A stretch of DNA of 64,000 nucleotides from positions 1 through 64,000 of the forward strand of contig JAAEAF010003396.1 of NCBI GenBank assembly GCA_011037195.1. Reading direction: 5' to 3'. A program made the translations under genes and the position numbers. Each line of letters opens with the position of its first letter. Position 1 is the first letter of the stretch. The notes beneath the pieces were generated by a model. It had not been told where the DNA came from. It saw only the letters and a program-made list of their open reading frames with translations, and searched no databases. Origin of the DNA: Triatoma infestans. Taxonomy: Eukaryota; Arthropoda; Insecta; Hemiptera; Reduviidae. Shown in pieces: positions 54,151 to 64,000 of this stretch.

Positions 54151-57100
54151 CTTTTATTTTTTTTAAGTGCCTCGCGGCTCTTAGGCAAGGAAGGCACCTG
54201 GCTCATTATAAGTGAACATTTTTCTTTTCTTCGTTAGTTCTTATTTCTTTGTATTTTTATATCAGTAATGGCCGACTTGGCCATCGTTATGAGGGGTCCC
54301 GCGGCCCCGGCTCGTCCTTTCACTGCAGCAAAATCTCCCTGACGATCCTATAGGAATGGAGGATTATAGCTTGCTGCATTAGAGCTAGCGTCTTTCTATT
54401 AATCTTAAATTTGAGCAGTCCACCCTGGATAGCGCGCGGGATTAAACCAGCTGTAGAGATGACAATCGGCACAATGTCGACAGATTCAACGTCTCTCCAA
54501 AGAGAAGCAACCTCATCTGCCAGCGGCTTGTACTTAATTAGTTTCTCATTGAAGGCCCGCACAACATTAGCCGAGTCCGGGACTGTGACATCTATTATAT
54601 ATATCTTACCCTCACTCTTATTGTCGTATATATATCTTACCCTTACTTATTTTGAAATTCGAATTTTTAATTTTAATTTTCCTAGTCAAGGGAAAAACTA
54701 AAGCAAAGTTAAAGCAAATAAAAATCAATTCGAACTGAATAAAAACAAACAAATTAATAATAAATGAACATAAACTAGTAAATATTTTTGATTTAACAAA
54801 GTCCAATTTACTCCAGAAATGTCAAGTATCCCAACGAGTGGATCACGCCAGGACCACGCGATCCCAATAGAGTGTGTGCCCGGAGCTCTCTAGCACCGGT
54901 TCGGGATCATACTGGTAGTAGGGTGGGCTGAGCGAATACCTAACTTCAATGCCAACTCCCGGTGCAGTATCTTGGCCATACTATTGTACCTCTTAAGGTA
55001 CTCCGTCTGTGCCAACATTAGACAGGCAGAAAGAAGGTGGTGGATCGTCTCTGGGGCAGAGTGGCACAATCTGCACTTGGCATCCAGGGCACTGACATCT
55101 CCTATAATATAGCGCATATAATACCTGGTAGCCACCACCTGATCCTGATGGCAATTAGGGTCCCCTCAGTTTCTGGGTAAAGTTGCCCACGGGTAAGCCA
55201 CATCACTGACGCCTCTTTGTCTATGGCGTCACCATCTAGCGCTGCGGGATATTGCCCATGTAAGGCCTTGGCACACCATGCTGCGGCCATATCAGTGGTG
55301 GAGTCCCGAACCTCCGGCATCCCCGAAAGCCGCCCTGTGTAAATCTAAAGGGGTATATCCCTTATCAGCCGCCATTACTGCCCCGATCAGCCTCGAGTTC
55401 CGGTGGGTATAGAAATAAGCTCTCATTCGAGCAACCTGTGTATCATGAAGGCCCGCGATACTGACTATACCACGTCCACCTTCCGATCACGGCAACTCGA
55501 ATTCTTTCAATGGCAGACCTGGGGTGGTGTTTATTTTGCCTGGTAAGCGCTGTTCTAATTGAGCGCTGCAGCGCCCCCAATTCTGTGGCGGACCACTTTA
55601 TCACCCCAAACGTATACGACAAGACCGGAACGCAGTACGAGTTGATAGCCCGAGTCAAATTGCCACTTCGGAGACCTGTCTTAACTGTCAAGTGAAGACG
55701 CTTTTTGAACTTGTCAATCACAAGCTGCTTAACCACTTTGTGTTCTATGCCTCTCGCTTGCTGTATCCCCAGGTATTTGTACATTTCTGTTTCCGCTATG
55801 GCTTCGAATTCCCTATGGTCATCGATCTGATTAGGAGTGGGTGTTATTTTGCCACGTAGGATCGTTTGAGTGCGACATTTATCAAGTCCGAAATTCATCG
55901 AGATGTCTGCGGAGAACATTCTGACCAGATCAAGGAGGAGTTTGAGTCGGTCTTTGCGACCAGCGTATACCTTCAGATCATCCATATACAACTGTGATAA
56001 CTTATGCTCGGACGCAGCGGTGCCACTCAAAGAATAACCGTAGCCTGAGGAATCAAGCAATCGAGACAGCGGGTTAACCGCGAGAACAAACCAGATTGGG
56101 CTCAATGCGTCACCCTGAAAGATACCCCTCCTTACCGGTATGGATCTGGACCGCACAGTGGTCGCTTTTTGTGGGTAATCAAGCATGTGCGCCAGCTCCC
56201 CATGGCTGTACTGAGGAAGCTTACTATACTGGTGGACACCCCATATATTTTCAGGTTATCTATCAGCCAGGTGTGTGGTACCGAGTCATATGCTTTCTGA
56301 TAGTCAATATATGCCATGCACAGATTACGTTTCATTCTCTTAGCCTGTTCCATAACTACAGAGTCAACCGTCAGAAGTTCTTTACACCCGTAAGTGCCTC
56401 TCGCACAGCCTTTTTGCGCTTCCGATATGATGTTCTGGCCATCAACATGATCAAAGATTCTGTCAGCTAGGCATGTGGTGAGTACCTTATAAATGGTGCA
56501 CAGACACGTGATAGGTCTATAATGGCCTCGGTCCCGGGTGCTGACCCCCTTATGTTTCAGGAAGGTCAGTCCACTAGTCATAAACAGCGGCATGGATTCC
56601 GGCCTGCGAACAATATGACTCAACCACGTGGCTAAACTATTGTGCGTGGCTGTGAATTTCTTCCACCAGAAATAGTGGTTACTGTCGGCACCAGGGGCCT
56701 TCCAATTCGTGCATCGGCTGAGCGCATTCCTAATTTCGTTTACCTCGAAATTCTCAAACACCACAGCTGGGCGAGAATCACGGTCCACTGCCAGATGCCG
56801 CAGCCACGGGGCCTGTCGGTTATAATCCGCAGCCTCCGACCATAATGCGCCCCAATACTGACTAAATTCATATGTTGAGGGAATGGAATCACCGGCTGGA
56901 TTACTCCTCCCTTGCAGCTCCTTGTAGAACGCCGCCTCATTTCGTTCAAATCTGAGATTATCATTCCTCCGACGAGCTGATTTATTATAGCGTCTTAATC
57001 TACTGACTGCGACTGCCAACTTTTGCTTAAGCGTATCGATAAACTCTACCAGACGTCTATTCCGGGTAGCAGGCTTACCCGGGTGAAACATTTCACGTTG

Positions 57101-58373
57101 CATTATTGCATTAACTTTGGCTATTGTGCGTCTGCCCGCATCACCTTTCTGATACCTAATGAGGCGGCCGAGGTCTGGCGTAACGCACTGTTCTTGCTAT
57201 CAATCCTTCTTTTCCAGGCCGGCTCCCGTGCTCTACTGGCGATAGTATCTGTTGTCACTGGGTTACGGCCAGTAACAATCGTGATAACCGCTGCTGACGC
57301 CGCATACACTATATTATGCATCTCAGTCAGATCAAGGGCCGTGGCCAGACGGTTGGGGAGAATCGAGCTATTGACTAGTGCCACACTTTTTATTAAGTGG
57401 CTATTGCCACCATTTCACACGGGGCAATTGCGGGCGCCTATCGGGTTCCATGCCGGCTGACATTTCATGTGCTACTGCGAATTCGTCTTTGAGATTCTGC
57501 AGCAGTTCGCTGGATCTTCTGTCATCACTCCTTAGCTCAGGCCCGGGGGCATCAGCCTCCTCCGAGGCTAGGGTTTCCGGGTTCTCTTCATTAGTCCCAT
57601 CCGGTGGTTCCACATTATCCCGACTGACGATATTTCCGTCAAGGTGACATCTGGCCTCCTCACGAAGTTCGTCCAGGATATTCGTGGGTAGAAGATTGCT
57701 AGTAACAATCACGCGTCGCTGGTCGGCCACTCTTTGTTCCGTTACTTCAAGATGCGGGAACCTCTCCCGAAAATGTCGGTGTAATTCCTGCCTATAGCCA
57801 ACCTTAACAGTCTCCAGGTTCGTCACAATATAATAGGAAGGCATGATGAATTTGTTCATGTCAACAGACCACTTCATGCGCATCATACACCGCCTTGACG
57901 TGGTCCCCAACAGATTAGCTGGGGAAGCACTTGTCTCGGCCCCCTCGGCTGTAGCTTCTTGCGTGGGAGAGACCCGCCTGCTCAGTACCCTCCCACCGGT
58001 GGTTCGCATGCTGTCACCTCCAGCACCGGCTCCAGAAGTGCCCTGGCGTACCCCAGGCAGCGACCTTTGATTTAATTCACCTGTATTCGACATCTTTAAA
58101 AATGAAAAAGCGAACAAGTGTCGTTTATACCTTCAGCCAGGTAGAATAAAAACCAGCCGCCTCTAACATGAGGAACAGACGCTGGAGGGTGTGCGCCCTA
58201 ACTAAGGGTCAGACGCACACCTGCTGGGGACACTCTTTCGCCCAGAGTCAACACTCGGCCGTTGGCACCTTCCCCAGCCCCCTTTAAGGCAGGGACTACC
58301 ACCACCGCTGTTAGCCTACCTAAAGGTAGCCCAGGGGACACCACTTGGAGGTAGCGGTTGGATTTTGCCCCCC
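54151..58373 (-). mobile_element. Dong/R4-clade LINE, near full length
   Basis: A single-ORF-type non-LTR element, 4.2 kb, - strand. N-terminal region 57401-58117 includes RMKWSVDMNKFIM, EVTEQRVADQRR and a long acidic part. The reverse transcriptase (57103-55443) shows FLKHKGVSTRDRGHYRPITC, LCMAYIDYQKAYDSVPHTW (motif A), GIFQGDALSPIWF (motif B) and LYMDDLKVYAG (YMDD, motif C). A CRLCHSAPETIHHLLSAC finger (CCHC) follows at 55020-55085, then a restriction-like endonuclease: YWDRV near 54860 and, past an inserted Tc1 piece, IIDVTVPDSAN and VPIVISTAGLIPRAI (54320-54610). Frameshifts near 57390, 57110, 56150, 55440 and 54900 inactivate it. Both ends lie in TAA repeats. Confidence 0.85.
54651..54828 (-). 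mobile_element. Tc1 fragment inside the Dong-like endonuclease
   Basis: TTTGAAATTCGAATTTTTAA to TTACTCCAGAAATGTCAAGTA matches the leader of the Tc1 element at 53026-53225. It splits the endonuclease region of the Dong-like element. A full terminal repeat is missing, so this is a fragment brought in by a rearrangement or left by a deletion. Confidence 0.7.

Positions 58374-58410
<37 letters not shown>
58374..58410. repeat. (TAA)n at the 5' border of the Dong-like element
   Basis: About twelve uninterrupted TAA units (read on the - strand) directly precede the element's first bases GGGGGGCAAAATCC. Confidence 0.9.
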
Positions 58411-58433
58411 AAAGGCAAGGGTTTGCCACAAGT

Positions 58434-61400
58434 AATTTATTTATTTATTCATATAAACGGGTTTATACCCAGTTACAAGGTTATTAAATATAAAATTAAA
58501 TATCTATACACAAAAAACAGTTGACACATTAATATTATGACTAAGTAATTACTAAAATATAAGTTACTATAAAACTGAGATATTTTCTTAAGTATAATAT
58601 AAAACATAATACAACAACAATTAATAATATACAAATAGTAGTAGTATAATATAAAAATATAAAAGTAGTTAAAATAATGATAAATGAAGGTAAACATACA
58701 AGTCTAAATAAAATATCTGTAGTACACACAACAATCATAGATCCTTTCCTAGTGAAAATTTAGTAATTTTTAAATTCTAGAGGTGAAATATGGAGAATAT
58801 CACATTGCAGTTCGTTTGTTGATTCCATTAGTCTGGGAATAGGGCTAAATTTTAAATAGTCAGTCTCGTAAGTAGTTTTTGAGAATTGTACTTTCTGTCT
58901 AGTAGTAAACTTTGGCACGTGAAAATTCAGTAAGTTAAGAACATAGGAATAGTTAATTTGGTTATGTAAGAGTGTGTCGTATCATAGAATGTAGTCTGAA
59001 AAGTCCAATAGTTTCCAGATCAGATCGTACAGTATGTCTAAATAAGTTCCAGTCTCCTGATACCAAAGAAGATGTAGAAATCTTCTTTGTTTGGCTTCAA
59101 TAGCATCAATATACGTTTTCTGATAAGGTGACCAGACAGTAGAACAATATCCTAAAATAGGACGTACCAGGACCTTGTACAAAGTTACCATTACCTGAGG
59201 ATCCTTAAATTGTTTGGTTGTTCTCTAAATAAAGCCTAAAATTTTGTCCGCTTTATTAAGAATCAATGTGCAGTGTAATAGGTTGGAAGGTTAGTTGTGT
59301 ACGTAATACCAAGGTCTTTAATAGAAGTTTGTCTGTCAAGAGGAGTGTCGTGTATAGAATAATTATAGATGAGAGAATCGCGACAGAGAGTGCTAGGTAC
59401 TATTTTACACTTATCAGTGTTGAGTTGCATTTTATTAGCATTGCACCAATCAACAAGACAATCCAGAGAATACTGTAGCATGTCAGCATCTTGAATGGAT
59501 CTTATGATAGAATACATCTTTAAATCATCTGCAAACAGAGCAAAATTAACATCTTGAAAACAGGAGGAAATGTCATTAATAAACAGTTTGAAGAGGAAAG
59601 GGCCAAGCAATGATCCTTGAGGGACACTCGAAGTGACAGCTATTTTTTTCGAAAATGTCGATTTCAGTTTTATAATTTGGTATCTACCTACTAAGTAAGA
59701 AGTGAACCAATTTAGAAGCGAACCATGTATACCGTAAGTGTAAAGTTTGTGTATGAGTAGGCCGTGATCTACTCTGTCAAAAGCCTTAGAGAAACCAGGT
59801 ATATCGTGTCAACTTGTCGATGGACAAGCTAGAGCTTTAATAGTGTAGCCATGAAAAGAAATAAGATTTGTTGCAGTAGAACATTTGGGATGAAAGCCGT
59901 GCTGTTGAGGTATTAGGCAATGGTTAAGTAAAGGACCAATTGACTTCAATACCAGGGCTTCAAATACTTTGGCTAAGGCGGGTTGTAGGCAAATGGATCG
60001 GTAGTAAGTAATGTTCATACGATTTCCTTTTTTATGTAGAGGAATTACAAAAAGCTAAGTTTTAGAGAATTAGGAAAGATACCAGTTGATAAGGACTTAT
60101 TAAAGAGTAACGTAAGGACAGGAGCAAAAGCCAGTTTACAGTTTTTTAGGAGCAAAGGCGGTACCTTATCAGGTCCAGCACCTTTTCTAGTATTAATTTT
60201 AGATAAATGCTCTGTCACTTCATTAATGGTAATTTCTAAATTATGCAGGTTCAAAGAGGTTGTAGAAATCTGATGAGAGTTATTAATACTAGATGAAGTG
60301 GAGTAAATGCCTCTGAAGTAATCTGCAAATAGATCTGCCAAGCGATTTTTGTCGGAAATAATAGTACCATTTATGCATAGTGAGTCAACTGTGGAGTTAG
60401 TTTTGTTCACACTGTTAATGTAGTTCCAAAAGTCCCTAACATTATTCGAACTACAAATGAAGGATTCTACATTGCTATGTAAGAAGAAAAACACTTTTTA
60501 GACAATCTCTGCTCTCAGTTTAGAAAAGATGTTGTAACTACTACCAAGTCTTGTCATTTTGAGCAGATATATATAGTTCATGATGAGCAGATATTTTTTT
60601 CTTGTTGAGATCTATGAGTTCTTTGGTGAACCATCTTGGGAATGTTGACTGAAATATTTTCTTGGATGGTGTATATGTTGAAATGAGCGATTGCACAAAG
60701 TCATTGTAGGTGACATAGGCTGAATTTAAGTCTGTTGTGTTTATTATATTCTCCCAGTCTACCGCTACAATTTGTTCGGAAATCTCAGCAAAGTTACAGT
60801 TCTGAAAGTCATTAACAATCTGAGCCCTAGATTTAAAATTAGAATCACAGTTTTCAGTTATAGTAAATTCTAGCGGAGGAGGGTAGCTTTCAGTCTTAAA
60901 GATTGGATCCTTTGCCTCCTCTATCAGTAATTCATTGTTAGAAGAGAATAATAGATCCAAATAATCACCATGTTGATTAGGTATATTGTTTACCTGAGTC
61001 ATTTGGGCGTATGTTTAAGTGTCCAGTATCAGCTGGCCCACGCTGGATAAAGACGTAGGATATCAGAAGAGCTGCTGTTTGACCAGGCTGAGGAAAGATC
61101 ATTTAATTACCCACAATGTACGCACTGCTGTAGAAAGATTGTTGAAACAATTCCTCAATAGTATAGCAGTGGTCTTGATATACTTGTAAGGAGGATGGCA
61201 GGAGGTATATAAACACCACCGATCAGAAAGGTCGATGAAGAAGTCCTTAATTTTAATAAATAACTGCTCAACATTCGATCGGGATATTTTCACCACATAA
61301 GATTGGAGGTTCTTCTTCACAGCGATCAGTACTCCGCTACCATTTTTCTTATCACTAGTATTAGTCTCTATCTTTCCTACAAACATTGTAGTCCGACAGA

Positions 61401-62110
61401 CCAAGTTGGAGTTTTTTATTGCACTTGACAAGTTTGTCTCCGTAAAAACTAAGATATTATATATGCTACTATTTACATATTTTTTTAAAACATTTATTCT
61501 ATTTACATTTCTATTTACATCTAATCTATTTACATCTACATTCTATTTACATCTAATTCTATTTACATTTTGATAATACAAATGTAACTGGGTAACTTTT
61601 AGTTTTTTTTGGTTGACTATTTGAGGATGCCCTCTTATGTATTTAATTGTTAAATCCTTTTCACCAGCATTAACCCTCTCATTAAGTTTATTACGAAGTT
61701 CAATCAATAGTTCCCTTTCAATTAAGGTTGTATCTTTCCTAATCCTTACATTCTGTATCGGGGTTTCAGGGTTTAATTTATTTCTATTCCTAAAAACCAA
61801 GGAGGCTACGTTTTTGTTTTCAAAGATAATTTTGAGATGCCTAATTTTATTCATTGAGGGTCTGCCTAATCTATATGTGGTAACAAACATCTGACTCCCT
61901 AGCGCCTATTGCATTTACAATAGTTAAAGCAACATTTTTGTCGCTAGTTTTTCCATTATTGATAGTTTCTGAATTAGATTCAGGAATATTAAATAAGATC
62001 AAATTCTTTTTCCTGTCCCTCCTATCATCTATTTCCATGATTAAAGTAATACAATAGTAGTGGAAACATGCATAATAAACTAGTGGAGAAGCTATTGTGT
62101 GGAGAAGCAC
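58434..62110 (-). pseudogene. Jockey/CR1-like LINE, both ORFs, decayed
   Basis: An ORF1-like protein (62065-61560) starts MEIDDRRDRKKNLILFNIPE and includes RLGRPS and GEKDLTIKYIRGHP. Directly after it ORF2 opens (LHLYYQNVNRIR). The AP endonuclease shows NILVFTETNLSS and GSGVLIAVKKN. The reverse transcriptase contains KGAGPDKVPPLLLKNC, YRSICLQPALAKVFE, an altered motif A, LGPFLFKLFINDI (motif B) and FALFADDLKMYS (motif C, FADD). A C-terminal YKVLVRPILGYCSTVWSPY block follows. The 3' end at 58434-58451 is a TGAATAAATAAATAAA tail. Many frame breaks, for example near 60500, 60040 and 59620. Confidence 0.82.
61480..61572. repeat. Minisatellite at the start of ORF2 of the LINE
   Basis: ATGTAAATAGAAT-type units (12-17 bases) occur six to seven times on the - strand, exactly where the Q-N-V-N-R-I codons of ORF2 lie. 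The reading frame is lost there. It looks like slippage or amplification of the coding motif. Confidence 0.75.
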
Positions 62111-62149
62111 TGCGCAAAAGAACTTTTCTCACTAGCTTATCTCACGAGC

Positions 62150-63080
62150 AAGTCATGAGGCCATTGCGCTTGAGTAAGTGATGTATGTCTGGCCATTTGA
62201 GGATTTCCAGGTCATTTTGTGAATATTTCTGCCTGGAAAAAAATGTACTTCCAATGTCTAGGTCTTTCGATGCAGCAAAATTGATTAGCCTTTGCTCGTT
62301 ATCATTGGTCGCGTCATGAAAGCTGTGTAGCCTAATTTTGGGCCTAAACGCTGCTCGTTTCCGATTAGCGCTTTGAAGTCCCTAAGTATCACCTTGGTAT
62401 TGCTTTTTGGACAAGCACCGAATAATCTTTTAAGCTTTCATCAAATTCCTCCTTTTCCTCTTCAGTCGGTGCATAGCCTGCTTATTAGAGTGTAGTTATA
62501 GAATTTCCCTTTTATTCATAAGCAACTTATTCCACGGTCAACAGCAGTATAGTCTATTACTTGTGGGCGAGTCCTTCCTCTTACAACGAATTCTTTGCCA
62601 AATATGTGTTTCTTTTCATGGCTGCAATGTGTGCACTTATTGTAGTAATCGTGGTTTTTTTCTCTAGCATTCCTTTTCCGGTACGTTGGATTTCCTGAAT
62701 AGCCGTGATGTCTATTTCGTACCTGTCAATTTCGGTAAGGAGTGCATTGAGTCTGTATAGTGATAAAACATTCATAGTCCAAATCGCAAGTCCTTTTAGC
62801 GATTCCGAGGTCTTTTATGCATCAGTCCAGCATAATCTTGTTGAATGAAGTGCCTGATGTACCCAAAGCCTGATGAATGGGCTGCCACCTCCGAGCCTTT
62901 CTTTGCGGACCACCAGGGAGGAAAACCTGGGTTGTGTATTGTGAGTGCCTCAGTGTGGTTTGTGTGGGATAAGTGTAGTATTGGTGTATTAAATGTTTGT
63001 GTGTGCACGTATTGATGTACCCTTTTGTTGTGGTAGTGGTTGTTGTTAATGTTGAAGCTGTTGTGGCGTTGCACTAATAC
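62150..63080 (-). pseudogene. RTE/BovB-like LINE, 5' end and endonuclease
   Basis: N-terminal AP-endonuclease of an RTE-type LINE: MNVLSLYRLNALLTEIDRYE and DITAIQEIQRTGKGM (62581-62775) match the NVRTLYRPGALxxLxxxLKKYxxDICAxQEIRWxGxG block. Further down, APTEEEKEEFDE (62450-62490) and EILKWPDIHH (62180-62210) are later parts of the domain. The frame is repeatedly broken. 62800-63074 is an open frame upstream that may be the leader. The element is cut at about 62150 next to the Jockey/CR1-like ORF1. Confidence 0.65.
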
Positions 63081-63896
63081 TAACTGCTGTTATTGAGGCC
63101 ATCTGACTAATGCCAGTAACGTTATTGGCCGCTTTCTGTTTCGTAACTAGTGGTGCAGGGAAATTGATCATTTTTTTAGATTTTTTCCTGTGTTTTTTGT
63201 GGGCAGGAAATAAATTTGCTACTCTAGAGTCCTTTTGGAGTTACTCTGAAGTGATATCGTTTACTCATAGCGAGTACCAAAGAGGACTTTATTCTCTGTC
63301 CTAAATAAGTTTAATTTATTTTTTTTGCTATTACCCTAATCACTTAGCAGAATTTGTCTGTTACTATAATCAATAATAATAATAATAAAAAGAAATAGAT
63401 AAATTAGCAGAAATGAAACATATATCTACAAAACTCAATCTACATTTATACTCGTTTGATTGTACCAGTTTGTTATAATTGTACTACTTTAAATGATTAA
63501 CTTGTGTTCACTACACCATAATGAAATTTAAAACTGAATCACTGATTTCTAGTTATAAAAATAGTTTAAAAAAAACCCAGTTTTAATCAATAAAACAAAC
63601 AAAACATACATCAGCTAAATTTTATCTCATTATTGAGATATATTACATAGAATAAATTCTGTTTGAATTATATATTGGACAAAAGAAAATTGTACAAATC
63701 AATCCAATTGGTTAAGATTGTATGTATATTGTACAACATTTTTGAGGATTTCTACCGTAAGTGTAATGATTTTCAGTTAAATTACAAAAAAATATTTGCT
63801 GCAGATCCGCGATTGGGGTTACGCCCTAATGTAATCAACTAGAATATAATGATATAAATAGTTATTTAATAGCTGAGACTTTATTAGAAAATTTCT
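63081..63896. other. AT-rich stretch, nothing recognised
   Basis: Open frame 63110-63304 (+) has a hydrophobic start but no recognisable family. The remainder is AT-rich. Confidence 0.45.
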
Positions 63897-64000
63897 ATAG
63901 AAAATACCATAATGAAGTACACTCAACATTTCCAGGTCTTTCTCTTTAACAGCCAGGCTATACTTGTCCAGTACCTGAGATAGGTGGGCAGATATCTGGA
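63897..64000 (-). other. Coding-like segment running off the window end
   Basis: On the - strand a continuous frame reads QISAHLSQVLDKYSLAVKEK and DLEMLSVLHYG, with more balanced composition than its surroundings. It may be an exon or another element end. It is too short to identify. Confidence 0.3.

Noticed and set aside
58473..58738. Hydrophobic - strand frames near the LINE 3' end
   Set aside because: Low-complexity Tyr/Ile-rich translations of AT-rich 3' UTR.
1..64000. Bacterial-type features: operons, Shine-Dalgarno sites, CRISPR arrays, rRNA genes
   Set aside because: Spliced genes and eukaryotic transposons throughout; nothing of these types was seen.

Overview
This window is AT-rich, intron-containing animal nuclear DNA, most likely from an insect. 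I infer this from spliced genes with GT-AG introns, a Dong/R4-type element sitting in a TAA repeat, R1-, I/LOA-, Jockey/CR1- and RTE-type LINEs, Tc1/mariner elements, a Helitron, Ty3/gypsy pol and LTRs, and tRNA-derived SINEs. The species cannot be fixed from the sequence alone. There are no bacterial operons, rRNA genes or CRISPR arrays.

Host genes are few. Two tandem copies of a diverged mitochondrial ADP/ATP-carrier-like gene (SLC25 family) lie on the + strand. Copy A has only its last two exons in the window (762-960 and 3264-3533). Copy B is complete in five exons (20641-28936) and reads through all four splice junctions to 314 residues. The copies share intron sequence as well as exons, so they arose by segmental duplication. 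On the - strand, 42845-43181 is the last exon of a trypsin-fold serine protease homolog whose catalytic-serine site is not conserved. A signal-peptide exon at 53414-53520 could be its first exon, but that link is unproven.

Layout: 1-3533 carrier copy A with a Tc1 fragment and a hammerhead-bearing repeat in its intron; 3534-7867 repeat fragments; 7868-9125 LINE 3' end; 10591-14128 decayed Ty3/gypsy pol; 16602-17636 5'-truncated R1-like LINE with target duplications and poly(A); 18390-19057 tandem array, polypurine tract and LTR; 20641-28936 carrier copy B with introns full of transposon pieces; 28962-30234 Helitron directly behind its stop codon; 31586-34640 two solo LTRs and tRNA-like SINEs; 34801-40300 repeat-family copies, a TIR element, a LINE 3' end and a third solo LTR; 40640-42370 LINE with ORF1 joined to its 3' end; 42845-46070 protease-homolog exon, a large foldback and an unidentified coding remnant; 46308-53765 SINEs, a hairpin plus hammerhead motif, mariner and Tc1 elements; 54151-58373 Dong/R4-like element in TAA repeats; 58434-63080 Jockey/CR1-like and RTE-like LINEs on the - strand.

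The most unusual signal is a dispersed repeat family carrying hammerhead-ribozyme-like cores (50564-50601, 2802-2839, 14344-14380, plus decayed copies). Next are the two carrier paralogs, which have lost most of the charged residues of the SLC25 gate while keeping open frames.
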